A stretch of DNA of 6,660 nucleotides from Rhodobiaceae bacterium (GTDB taxonomy: Bacteria; Pseudomonadota; Alphaproteobacteria; Parvibaculales; Parvibaculaceae), in the NCBI GenBank assembly GCA_002746275.1, contig NVWR01000006.1, positions 114,062 through 120,721 on the forward strand, given 5' to 3'. This document shows, in pieces, positions 1 through 6,660 of the stretch. How positions within the stretch are numbered: the stretch's first letter is position 1; the number at the start of each line of letters is the position of its first letter. A model generated the notes under the pieces. The model did no database searches. It worked only from the letters and a program-made list of their open reading frames with translations, and was not told the origin of the DNA. A program made the translations under genes and the position numbers.

Positions 1-1969
1 AGCCAACTTCCTGTGTGAACAGAGAGAGAATACCAAAAGCGGCAATGGGTGGTGTGATGTTGGGGATGAGTGAGATGAGGCCAAGCTTCACATCACGCAG
101 TGCCAGCATCAGGCAAGCAGAGATCAAGATCATCGCAATGCCGGTTCCAAGGGCCATGGCCTTGAAGTTGTTGATCCCAATGAAGGAGAACATCACGGCT
201 TGTCCCGCAGGATAGGCGTACATCGTCTCGGGGGCGTTTTCCTTGAGCCAATCATCGCCGCGGTTGATGAGTGCCAACATTTCTTCCGTCGAGACGGAGG
301 TCAAGGTCAAGGTAAACTTGGTTGCAGACTTATCGACATTGATCTGGTCGTTCAGGTCGAGCCCGTATGGCAATGACATTTCGTAGAGTAGCAGGAACTG
401 CGCCGCCATCTCCCTGTCTTCAGGGACCCGGTAATATGATGCCTCGTCACCGTGCATGCTTTTGTTCACACGCTTCATGACATCTGTAAATGCACTGACG
501 TGCACAACTTCTGGCTGTGTCCGGGCCCAGATTGCGAATGCCTCAAGGCGTTCCAGATATTCTGGATCCGCAATGCCGCCTGGTTCTCCCGCGTAGAGGG
601 AATAGCTGATCTGATAGATGCCGGTCAGATTGTCTGCCGCCCAGTCACTTGCCACCCGGAATTCCATCCGATCATCGAAATATTCGACAAAGCGGTCGTT
701 GAATTTGAACTGCGGCAAGAGCGTTGCAAAACCAATTATGACAATTGTCATAGTCGTCAGAATGGTCCGTCGATTGCGAATGACCATCTCGCCGAAGCGT
801 TCCATAAATTCACTCTGACGTGTGAGCGAGCTTTTTGCCGTAACAGGCAGAATAGACATCAGTGCGGGCAGGAAGGAGATGGATAAAACCCAGGCGACAA
901 GGGCGCCGACGGCTGATGTGTTGCCCAGGTCGCGGAAAGGAGGGGCATCGGAAAAATTGAGGCTGGCAAAGCCAATGGCTGTTGTGACCGACGTCAGGAA
1001 GACAGGTTGCCAATTGACGCGCAGACTTTCAACGATGGCTTCGTTTTTCGTCATGCCTTTTTGCATGGCGACAAGTGCGGTCACCAATATGTGGATACTA
1101 TCTGCAACCGCCACAGTGAGGATGATGGTTGGTGCGCCAGAAGAAGGCGGGGTCAGAGGGATACCCATCCATCCCATGACAAAGCCCATTGCTGCTGCCG
1201 CGGAGAGACCCACCACTAAAAGGGTTGCGATCGTACCGCTGATGGAGCGGATGAGAAACCAGATCGTCAGAGCCAAAACCACATACATGCCCGGCGTGAG
1301 TGTCTTCAGGTCCTGGGTAGCGGCTTCAGCAAACGATGTTGACAACATGGCCGAGCCCGTGAGCTCAAAACGAATATCAGGAAAACGCTGCCGCATGTCG
1401 GCTTGAATTTCGCGGGCATGGGCGACGGAAAGGCCGTTGGCCTGAATGTCATCCCTTGGCAATTTCAAGGTTGCAACGATTGCCGTTGTGGAGCCGTCGT
1501 CTGAAATAAGACGTCTGGCGATGATGGGTTCGGAAATTGCTATCTGGTAAATTTCTTCAGCGTCTGCGGTGGCTGGATCAATGACCAGATCGCGGACAAG
1601 CAGATCGTCTTCAAAAGCGCTAGTGTGCTGATAGTTGGTGAGAGAGTCAACGCGGATGGAGTAGGGCGTCTGCCAGGCTCGTTCCGTGATTTCCTGGATG
1701 ACTGCCAGGACTTCGGGTTCTGTTGCCTTGCCTTCTGCGGGCTTGAGAACCCACAGAATGGTGTCGGGACTGGTGTAGGTTCGCTCTAGCTGTTCGAACG
1801 CCTGAAGGTTGGGGTTTTCATCGGTAAAGAAGTAGCGGTAGTCATTTGAGAATTTGATGTACTGACCACCTGACGCCATATAGAGCGCTCCGGCGGCGGT
1901 GACAAAAACAACGAGCCAGCGGAGTTTGATAATCCAATTGGCGTAACCGACGACCCATCCATTGTTCAT
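1..1969 (-). CDS. RND/MMPL-family exporter (COG1033 type), 3' end outside the window
   Basis: Inner-membrane exporter of the RND superfamily, expected to use the proton gradient to move a hydrophobic or amphipathic substrate; the substrate is unknown. The frame is open for 656 codons from ATG at 1969 to the left edge with no stop, so the gene is partial by position, not broken. Membrane segments are near residues 13-32, 227-241, 244-266, 280-302, 320-338, 350-375, 401-420, 604-624 and 628-650. Large extracytoplasmic loops lie at about 33-226 and 421-603. This is the duplicated RND plan with helices 10-12 missing. Helix 4 carries VAVADSIHIL (284-293), with Asp290 where RND pumps place a proton-relay acid. 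The start overlaps the upstream TetR stop as ATGA, and AAAAAGG lies about nine bases upstream inside the TetR gene, so translation is probably coupled. It is probably controlled by that TetR repressor. Family assignment is strong, substrate none. Confidence 0.93.
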   Translation of the reverse strand, partial: MNNGWVVGYANWIIKLRWLVVFVTAAGALYMASGGQYIKFSNDYRYFFTDENPNLQAFEQLERTYTSPDTILWVLKPAEGKATEPEVLAVIQEITERAWQTPYSIRVDSLTNYQHTSAFEDDLLVRDLVIDPATADAEEIYQIAISEPIIARRLISDDGSTTAIVATLKLPRDDIQANGLSVAHAREIQADMRQRFPDIRFELTGSAMLSTSFAEAATQDLKTLTPGMYVVLALTIWFLIRSISGTIATLLVVGLSAAAAMGFVMGWMGIPLTPPSSGAPTIILTVAVADSIHILVTALVAMQKGMTKNEAIVESLRVNWQPVFLTSVTTAIGFASLNFSDAPPFRDLGNTSAVGALVAWVLSISFLPALMSILPVTAKSSLTRQSEFMERFGEMVIRNRRTILTTMTIVIIGFATLLPQFKFNDRFVEYFDDRMEFRVASDWAADNLTGIYQISYSLYAGEPGGIADPEYLERLEAFAIWARTQPEVVHVSAFTDVMKRVNKSMHGDEASYYRVPEDREMAAQFLLLYEMSLPYGLDLNDQINVDKSATKFTLTLTSVSTEEMLALINRGDDWLKENAPETMYAYPAGQAVMFSFIGINNFKAMALGTGIAMILISACLMLALRDVKLGLISLIPNITPPIAAFGILSLFTQEVG

Positions 1970-2646
1970 TGTATTTGACCTTTTTTGTCGCCGTCTGTTT
2001 GCTGGCCATCAGGCCGTAGACTGTTGAGATACTGAAAAAATGCTTCGCCGCAGGCACTACCGATAGCGGTGTCCTGGGCGGTCTTAATCAAACCGATTGT
2101 TCCTTGATGGGTGGCCATAATCATCACAGCGACTGCATCTGGATTGATATCCTTTCGCACCGTGCCGTTTGCTTGTCCGCGTTTTAGCGAGGCGACGAGT
2201 GCATCACGCCAGATCGCGTTGACCCCTTGCAGGTAAAAACGAAAGTCCTCGTCCAGGCCCGACATTTCTACGCTGATATTTTGGATGGGGCAGCCAAGCC
2301 GCACATCTTTGTAGATTTCTCCGGTCATGTGCCTGCCGATGATGGTTTTGATTTCTTCAATCGGATCATCGGTCTGTGACAGAGGGGTCAACCAATTCAA
2401 TTGCATGAACGCGTCGATCTTGTCCGCTATAGCTGCGAGGCCGAGCGCGTGTTTGTCCGGGAAATGGTGATAGAGGGAGCCTTTTGTGCAGCCTGCCGCC
2501 TTCAAGATGTCATTGAGGCTCGCTGCTCGGTATCCATGACGGTGGATTTCGTTGAAAGCCGCGTCTAGCAGGGCCTGACGGGTGCGCTCACCCCGCAGAA
2601 AGCGCGCATCTGCGCCTTTTTCAGGTGCTAACCTCTCCGTTTTCAT
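1966..2646 (-). CDS. TetR/AcrR-family transcriptional repressor
   Basis: One-component DNA-binding regulator of 226 residues, the usual TetR length. The N-terminal helix-turn-helix spans about residues 20-66; the recognition helix contains TKGSLYHHF (54-62), the classic TetR signature. The C-terminal half (about 75-210) is the ligand and dimer domain and contains LGCPIQNISVEMS (117-129), a GC-P/L motif seen in many AcrR-like regulators. There are three cysteines: 53 in the HTH, 119 and 199. I chose ATG at 2646 because GGGGAG (2657-2662) sits ten bases upstream; an in-frame TTG at 2667 would add seven residues but would lie within or before that ribosome site. The stop overlaps the ATG of the RND exporter by four bases. 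A palindromic operator and promoter lie just upstream, so it probably represses itself and the exporter, released by an unknown ligand, perhaps an exporter substrate. Confidence 0.94.
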   Translation of the reverse strand: MKTERLAPEKGADARFLRGERTRQALLDAAFNEIHRHGYRAASLNDILKAAGCTKGSLYHHFPDKHALGLAAIADKIDAFMQLNWLTPLSQTDDPIEEIKTIIGRHMTGEIYKDVRLGCPIQNISVEMSGLDEDFRFYLQGVNAIWRDALVASLKRGQANGTVRKDINPDAVAVMIMATHQGTIGLIKTAQDTAIGSACGEAFFQYLNSLRPDGQQTDGDKKGQIQ

Positions 2647-2656
2647 CGTTTGAGCT

Positions 2657-2662
2657 CTCCCC
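2657..2662 (-). promoter_or_regulatory. Ribosome binding site deciding the TetR start
   Basis: GGGGAG on the minus strand, ten bases before ATG at 2646. It argues for the shorter TetR protein, because the alternative TTG start at 2667 lies on the far side of this motif. Confidence 0.6.
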
Positions 2663-2670
2663 AACAAACC

Positions 2671-2682
2671 GACCAGTTGGTC
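2671..2682. promoter_or_regulatory. Palindromic operator, probable TetR binding site
   Basis: GACCAGTTGGTC is a perfect inverted repeat, two five-base arms (GACCA / TGGTC) around a two-base centre. It starts three bases downstream of the predicted -10 hexamer and 25 bases before the TetR ATG, so a bound dimer would block transcription start. The core GACCA-N2-TGGTC is the same as the inner core of the operator known for the TetR-family regulator RutR, which supports a TetR-type site but does not identify this regulator as RutR. That the adjacent TetR protein binds here is an inference from position and symmetry. Confidence 0.75.
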
Positions 2683-2685
2683 TAG

Positions 2686-2714
2686 TATCTAGTAATTCGG
2701 GTCGGGACCGTCAA
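2686..2714 (-). promoter_or_regulatory. Sigma70-like promoter of the TetR-RND unit
   Basis: Minus-strand TTGACG (2709-2714) matches the -35 consensus at five of six bases. Seventeen bases further is TAGATA (2686-2691), a weak -10; GATACT (2684-2689) with a 19-base spacer is an alternative. Upstream of -35 the DNA is A/T-rich (about 2723-2750), which could help polymerase. The start point would fall in or beside the palindromic operator, the usual arrangement for autorepression. The -35 and the position are convincing, the -10 less so. Confidence 0.6.
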
Positions 2715-2894
2715 GAGCCCCTCAAAATTTCATTTTTACAATGTGGAAAATGTGTTTCTGGCGGATGTCGGGCAGGTTTCAGATTGTTACGCCCTGAATG
2801 CTGGCGATCAATCTGCTCCCGTGGAGATTTTGACAATGTCGCTGTCTAACAAAGCCTGGGTCACCGTCTAACAAAGTCAGGCAGTTCGCTCTGG
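2715..2894. other. Non-coding gap between dioxygenase stop and TetR promoter
   Basis: About 180 bases without a credible gene on either strand. From the dioxygenase end it holds an 11-base direct repeat, then unremarkable sequence, then an A/T-rich stretch with a weak inverted repeat CATTTT...AAAATG (2731-2736 and 2747-2752, ten-base loop). I see no G/C-rich hairpin followed by a T-run on the minus strand, so no intrinsic terminator for the dioxygenase operon can be called; termination may be Rho-dependent or there may be read-through into the TetR gene. Confidence 0.6.
2844..2876. repeat. Two-copy direct repeat, 11-base unit with 22-base period
   Basis: GTCTAACAAAG occurs at 2844-2854 and again at 2866-2876, exactly 22 bases apart, i.e. 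about two helical turns. Flanking bases match only sporadically. Placement 19 to 51 bases past the dioxygenase stop and on the same face of the helix could suit a paired protein-binding site or be the remnant of a small duplication. The function is unknown. Confidence 0.7.
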
Positions 2895-3740
2895 TCAGTG
2901 GGGGCGATCGCCATTGACCGTTACGCGACGCATGTGTCGTCTGTGGCCTTGGTAATCATTGAGCGCAAAATGTTGAACGCTTCTGTTATCCCAAAAAGCA
3001 ACTGCGCCTGCGGACCACCGAAAACGGCAGGTGAACTGTTCTTGCGTGCAATGGTCGAAGAGGAACTGGAGGAGCGGACGGCTTTCGCGACGGGTCATGT
3101 TTTTGAAATGCATGGTGAAGGCAGGATTGATGTAAAGCGCTTTGCGACCTGTTTCTGGGTGTGTGCGCACAACAGGGTGCTCATGTTTGGGGACATCGTC
3201 GCCGGCCCGGTCTATATCCATGGAGGATCTGTTCTGTGCGGAGAAACCCTTCTGGCCATATTCCTTTTCAGCGGTATGAATTGCGATCATGCCGTCAAGC
3301 ATTTCCTTCATGCCGTCGGAGAGGCTCTCGTAAGCGCGATGTTGGCTGGCGAACAGAGTGTCTCCGCCAAAGGCTGGCACTTCCAATGCGTAGAGAATTG
3401 ATCCCAGAGCGGGCTCTTCCTGGAATGACATGTCGGAGTGCCATCCCCCGCCAAAATTTACTTTCTCATGGGCTTCTTTGATGATCTCCATGGCTTCTGG
3501 ATGATCGGCCATGCCTTTCACGTAAGGATGGATGTTCAAGGAACCAAAGCGCCGCCCAAACGTGGCGTGCTGTTCGGGGGTGAGCTTTTGATTGCGGAAG
3601 AAGATGACCTGATGATCCAGAAAAGCCTGATGGATGTCGTCGAAGGTTTCATTGTCGAGCTCCGCGCCTAGGTCGACGCCTTCAATCTCAGCGCCAAGCG
3701 CGCCTGAAACGGGCTTCACTTCAATATTTTTATAGCTCAT
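2895..3740 (-). CDS. TauD/TfdA-family Fe(II)/2-oxoglutarate-dependent dioxygenase
   Basis: Cytoplasmic non-haem iron oxygenase of 281 residues, the usual TauD length, that couples decarboxylation of 2-oxoglutarate to hydroxylation of an organic substrate, often an acid such as taurine, an alkyl sulfate or a phenoxyacetate. The iron triad is present: His101 and Asp103 in GGWHSDMSF (98-106), and His257 in WDNRSVQHF (250-258). Arg268, eleven residues after the distal His, matches the 2-oxoglutarate-binding Arg of E. coli TauD. Arg272, fifteen after, matches the TauD residue that grips the substrate sulfonate, so an anionic substrate is plausible. ATG at 3740 follows AGAGGA with a seven-base gap. 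It lies 30 bases after the small membrane protein gene and is probably the last gene of that operon. No taurine transporter genes are near, so calling it taurine dioxygenase would be unsupported. Confidence 0.95.
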   Translation of the reverse strand: MSYKNIEVKPVSGALGAEIEGVDLGAELDNETFDDIHQAFLDHQVIFFRNQKLTPEQHATFGRRFGSLNIHPYVKGMADHPEAMEIIKEAHEKVNFGGGWHSDMSFQEEPALGSILYALEVPAFGGDTLFASQHRAYESLSDGMKEMLDGMIAIHTAEKEYGQKGFSAQNRSSMDIDRAGDDVPKHEHPVVRTHPETGRKALYINPAFTMHFKNMTRRESRPLLQFLFDHCTQEQFTCRFRWSAGAVAFWDNRSVQHFALNDYQGHRRHMRRVTVNGDRPH

Positions 3741-3747
3741 CGGAATT

Positions 3748-3754
3748 TCCTCTC
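3748..3754 (-). promoter_or_regulatory. Ribosome binding site of the dioxygenase gene
   Basis: GAGAGGA on the minus strand, seven bases before ATG at 3740, in the 30-base gap after the membrane-protein gene. It fixes the dioxygenase start and suggests independent, efficient initiation within the operon. Confidence 0.7.
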
Positions 3755-3770
3755 ATGCCGTCATCGGGTT

Positions 3771-4214
3771 TCACGGAGTTTGGTCCCATGTCTCAGGGAG
3801 GCTTGGATCTAGACCCACTGCTTCCATCAAGGCTGAGATGAAGATAGAGGCCTCGCCGAAAAAAATTATAACCAAAACAAGCAATGCCAAGTTGAACAGA
3901 ATAGCGCGTATCTGGTTGATCCGGTAGTCGGGCAGGGGGGTGAACGCGCGAAGGGCAATGCCGATATAGCCGGCAATTGGAGTAATCAAGAGGCTGTAGA
4001 TAAAGGCGATGCCGATCACGCCGATTGCGGGAAAGAGCTTGTCATAAGGAATGTTGGGCTGGCCCCAGCTTTCTCCCAAGAAATGAATGGCAGTGACAAG
4101 AGAGAAGCCAAGCAATATCTGAATGCCGCGTTCCATCTGTGTCCAGATGGGGTGGGTGGGTGACATGTCGAATGGGTGTTCGATGTCGCTGTCGTTGGTT
4201 TTCTTGTCCGTCAT
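3771..4214 (-). CDS. Small membrane protein of unknown function, three predicted helices
   Basis: I do not recognise this 147-residue protein. With ATG at 4214 as residue 1, a polar, acidic N-terminus (about 1-28) precedes a hydrophobic stretch at 31-46, a long one at 61-88 containing LLITPIAGYIGIAL (75-88), and a third at about 103-127; the end is short and acidic. The ITP...ALRAF pattern in helix 2, followed by a charged loop, loosely resembles small three-helix families such as DUF1634, but I cannot confirm that. A GTG at 4232 would add six residues; I prefer the ATG, which has GGGGAAA upstream. The gene sits 47 bases after an RND exporter and 30 before a dioxygenase, so it is probably co-transcribed and could be an accessory subunit of the exporter. 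That role is a guess from position; that the frame is a real gene is well supported by composition and spacing. Confidence 0.8.
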   Translation of the reverse strand: MTDKKTNDSDIEHPFDMSPTHPIWTQMERGIQILLGFSLVTAIHFLGESWGQPNIPYDKLFPAIGVIGIAFIYSLLITPIAGYIGIALRAFTPLPDYRINQIRAILFNLALLVLVIIFFGEASIFISALMEAVGLDPSLPETWDQTP

Positions 4215-4261
4215 TTGATGCTGTTTCCCCACCGCCTGTTTCGTCTTCGCGGTAGCCTAGC

Positions 4262-6625
4262 TCAATCGGCAGGCTGCGTCATTTGCGAGTTGGGGGACAA
4301 TCGCCTGGGCACCAGCCGGTCCAGTGTGACGGCGAATGCGGGGAGGCCCAGAATGGCAGCGATCATGTTGGCTATGAACATAAATGCCAGCAGGATGCCC
4401 ATGTCGGCTTGCAGCTTGAGGCTGGAAGATGCCCATGTCGCGACGCCAGCGGCGAGGGTGATGCCGGTGAAGATGACCGCCACGCCAATTTGTTCCAAGG
4501 CATGCGTGTAGGCCTGCGTGATGGTTTTTCCCTGATCAAGGAAAATCTGCATACGGCTGTAGATGTAGAAGGCGTAGTCCACACCGATGCCGGTGGCGAG
4601 TACAAGCACGGGCAAGGTTGAGACCTTTAGGCCGATGCCCAGCCATGTCATGAACCAATAGCCCATGAAGGTGGCCAGCAGAAGCGGCATGCAGCAACAA
4701 ATCACCGCACGCCAATCCCGGTAGGCGATCAGGACCAGCGCGATGATTGCGATATAAACCCACAACAGCATGGGCAGTTCGGATTTCTCGATGACCTGAT
4801 TGGTGGCGGCCATGACACCCACGCCGCCCATGCCTAACCGGATGTGCACATCTGTCCGGGTGCTGAGGCCTGCGTCAGACGTTTTGAATTCTTCGACTGC
4901 GGCAATGACCCGGTCAATAGACGTTGCTTTGTGATCCTCTAGATAGACGATGACGGGCAATATGGAGCAGCTCTCATTGAGCAGGCCGGAACTCGGTTCG
5001 ACATGTGAGGTCGTTCGGATAAGGCCGGACGTTGATCGGGGCAGATCCTGCCATTTGAGATTTCCCTCCCGCCAAATCGCGGACACTGTTCTGGCTGACA
5101 AAGGGAGGGACTGGACGGAGTTCACGCCATTGATATTGCTCATATAGGAAGAGAAGCGATCCACTAGTTGCATCGTGGGATAGTCGACACAACCGTCTAC
5201 CGGTGTTTCCACGACAATGATGAGGGCATCTACGGAGATTGAAAAATCATTGACGATGGCGGCTGTGTCCAGATTGTAACGGGAGTCTGGCCAGAGCTCT
5301 GCGAAGCCGGATGTGAGATCGCCAATGTGACGCTCCCTGGTTTGATAAATTGCCATTGCGAGCAGGATGGCGAAAATGCCCAAAACGATTGAGGCGTTGT
5401 GAGGCTTGGCGACCCTGGCGATGAAACGCATGACGCGTTCGCGTTTGACACGTATGCGTTGGTAGGTTGCGGCATAGTTGTTGCTTACTGGCAGATATGT
5501 TGCCAGCAACGGCAGCATGATCAGATTGGTCACAATTTTGAGGGCGACGCCGAGCGAGGCCATGATGGCAAGCTCACGGATCACATCTATCGGGATCAGA
5601 TAGAGGGTGAGGAAGCCCACAATATCTGTCACGAGTGCCATGGATCCCGGTATGAGCAGGCGCGAGAAAGTAGAACGAGCGGCGGCTTCAGGTGTCGCGC
5701 CGTCGCTTACTTCCGAGGCGATCATATTGATCTGCTGGACGCCATGACTGACCCCGATGGCGTAGACTAAAAATGGCACCAACACCGCAAGTGGGTCGAG
5801 CCCCAGGCCCATCAGATTGAGCAGGCCAAATTGCCAGACAACCGAAACGAGCGAACAGAAGACGGCGAGGGCTGCCAGCCAAGGGGAGCGGATGTAGATG
5901 TAAACGGCGACCGCGGTGAGGACAAAGGCGTAGGCGAAGTAGAGCAGCACGTCCCGCGCGCCGTCGGCCAGGTCGCCCACAAATTTTGCAAAGCCGATGA
6001 TCTCGACAGAAATGGTGTCGGACTGGAAGGGAATGCGTACTTGGGCTTCAAGGCGCGATGAGAGGTCCAGATAGTCCAGGCGTTCGCGGGTGAGGGGGTC
6101 GATCTCTTGCAGCTCGGCGATAACGAGTGCGCCGCTGTCATCGTTTGCGAACAGTGTGCCCTGGTGGCCCCCATTCATGGCTCGGTTGCGTATTTCGTCG
6201 ATGATCTCTGGGGTCAGGGAGCTAGGCGTCACATCGGACGGAATGACTTGGTAGGACTCAATCCCGTATTCCGTGTTCGCGGTCACGCGGGTCATGTGAG
6301 ACCAGAGGGAACGGACTTTGGTGCGGCGAACGCCAGGAAGAAATGTGATCTCCTCCGTAACCTTGTGTAGCGTCTCTAGAAATTCCGCATTCCAAATGTC
6401 ACCATCGCGGGCACGGACAGCGACAAGGATGAGATTGGCACCTGGAACTTCGTCCTGATACTCGAAGAATGTCTGGATGTAAGGATGCTCGGTCGGTACC
6501 TGTTTAAAGAAACCCGCATCCATTCGAAGGTCTGCTGCATAACTCCCCATGACGAGAGTGAAGATTGCGAGTGCCATCAAAATCAAAACACGAAGCTTAA
6601 AAAGAACAAACTCTACAAAACGCAC
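4262..6625 (-). CDS. RND/MMPL-family exporter (COG1033 type), complete
   Basis: Inner-membrane RND-superfamily transporter of 787 residues, a normal length for the family. Helices lie at about 12-30, 225-245, 249-270, 278-300, 325-345, 352-378, 411-427, 618-635, 640-660, 669-690, 713-732 and 742-768, with large extracytoplasmic loops at 31-224 and 428-617. Helix 10 has GIGVDYAFY (679-687) with Asp683 as likely proton-relay acid; the matching helix 4 site reads AIGVSHGVQ (289-297) without an acid. The second loop holds only two cysteines, 479 and 553, which could form a disulfide. From memory, proteobacterial relatives with the GLLNxxCS and EDHKA segments (547-566) often lie near genes for steroid or aromatic breakdown; substrate here is unknown. 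Start is GTG, directly after an in-frame TAG and behind GGGGGGA; the next ATG would cut into helix 1. Probably first or an internal gene of an operon with the membrane protein and dioxygenase. Confidence 0.95.
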   Translation of the reverse strand: MRFVEFVLFKLRVLILMALAIFTLVMGSYAADLRMDAGFFKQVPTEHPYIQTFFEYQDEVPGANLILVAVRARDGDIWNAEFLETLHKVTEEITFLPGVRRTKVRSLWSHMTRVTANTEYGIESYQVIPSDVTPSSLTPEIIDEIRNRAMNGGHQGTLFANDDSGALVIAELQEIDPLTRERLDYLDLSSRLEAQVRIPFQSDTISVEIIGFAKFVGDLADGARDVLLYFAYAFVLTAVAVYIYIRSPWLAALAVFCSLVSVVWQFGLLNLMGLGLDPLAVLVPFLVYAIGVSHGVQQINMIASEVSDGATPEAAARSTFSRLLIPGSMALVTDIVGFLTLYLIPIDVIRELAIMASLGVALKIVTNLIMLPLLATYLPVSNNYAATYQRIRVKRERVMRFIARVAKPHNASIVLGIFAILLAMAIYQTRERHIGDLTSGFAELWPDSRYNLDTAAIVNDFSISVDALIIVVETPVDGCVDYPTMQLVDRFSSYMSNINGVNSVQSLPLSARTVSAIWREGNLKWQDLPRSTSGLIRTTSHVEPSSGLLNESCSILPVIVYLEDHKATSIDRVIAAVEEFKTSDAGLSTRTDVHIRLGMGGVGVMAATNQVIEKSELPMLLWVYIAIIALVLIAYRDWRAVICCCMPLLLATFMGYWFMTWLGIGLKVSTLPVLVLATGIGVDYAFYIYSRMQIFLDQGKTITQAYTHALEQIGVAVIFTGITLAAGVATWASSSLKLQADMGILLAFMFIANMIAAILGLPAFAVTLDRLVPRRLSPNSQMTQPAD

Positions 6626-6630
6626 CTAAT

Positions 6631-6637
6631 TCCCCCC
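6631..6637 (-). promoter_or_regulatory. G-rich ribosome binding site deciding a GTG start
   Basis: Minus-strand GGGGGGA lies five bases before GTG at 6625. The codon just upstream of the GTG is an in-frame TAG, so the protein cannot begin earlier. The remaining bases to the right edge (6638-6660) are too few to judge a promoter. Confidence 0.7.
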
Positions 6638-6660
6638 AGAATATGCACTGCTCCCTCGAT

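Noticed and set aside
822..1406. Plus-strand open frame of 194 codons
   Set aside because: It lies wholly antisense to the partial RND exporter, whose helices and motifs are clear; no family features and no ribosome site.
1..1969. Pseudogene or truncation of the left RND gene
   Set aside because: The frame is uninterrupted to the window edge and keeps the family pattern, so the missing end is due to the window boundary.
2731..2752. Inverted repeat CATTTT...AAAATG as a terminator
   Set aside because: Arms are A/T-only except one base, the loop is ten bases, and there is no T-run on the minus strand directly after it.
2625..2849. Plus-strand open frame of 74 codons covering the intergenic gap
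   Set aside because: It overlaps the TetR start, promoter and operator, has no recognisable protein features, and its composition looks non-coding.
2844..2876. Integron attC site, because GTCTAAC fits the RYYYAAC core
   Set aside because: Both copies point the same way; the required GTTRRRY partner and an inner imperfect palindrome are absent, and there is no integrase.
2898..3401. Plus-strand open frame of 167 codons
   Set aside because: Antisense to the dioxygenase, whose catalytic residues are all intact on the minus strand.
2895..3740. Naming the dioxygenase tauD or tfdA
   Set aside because: The active-site residues are shared by the whole superfamily and no taurine transport or phenoxyacetate genes lie nearby.
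4226..4252. ACCGC...GCGGT inverted repeat in the gap before the small membrane protein
   Set aside because: Five-base arms with a 13-base loop and no T-run; too weak for a terminator or riboswitch.

Overview
The window is a bacterial chromosomal segment in which all five supported genes lie on the minus strand. They are tightly packed, with Shine-Dalgarno starts, ATGA-type coupling and moderate GC (roughly 50-55% by eye). The protein families (COG1033-type RND/MMPL exporters, a TetR regulator, a TauD/TfdA-type dioxygenase) and the codon use suggest a proteobacterium, possibly an alphaproteobacterium. That placement is an inference; there is no rRNA or other phylogenetic marker here.

Layout in the direction of transcription (right to left). 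(1) 6625-4262: a complete 787-residue, 12-helix RND/MMPL-family exporter starting at GTG behind a strong G-rich ribosome site. (2) 4214-3771: a small protein of about 147 residues with three membrane segments that I cannot assign. (3) 3740-2895: a complete TauD/TfdA-type Fe(II)/2-oxoglutarate dioxygenase with every expected active-site residue. Gaps of 47 and 30 bases make these three a likely operon, whose promoter is probably beyond the right edge. (4) 2894-2715: about 180 non-coding bases with a short 22-base-period direct repeat and no convincing terminator. (5) 2714-2671: a sigma70-like promoter with a perfect GACCA-N2-TGGTC palindrome immediately downstream of, and nearly abutting, its -10 element. 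(6) 2646-1966: a TetR-family repressor. (7) 1969-1: a second RND/MMPL exporter whose start overlaps the repressor stop by four bases (ATGA) and which runs off the left edge, missing its last three membrane helices.

The simplest reading is two adjacent transcription units. One is an autoregulated TetR-RND exporter pair. The other is an RND exporter, small membrane protein and dioxygenase cassette that may modify and move an acidic or hydrophobic organic compound. Neither substrate can be read from the sequence. No RNA genes, CRISPR arrays, insertion sequences or defence systems were seen. The parts most worth following are the unassigned membrane protein with its fixed neighbours, and the promoter/operator of the TetR-RND pair.
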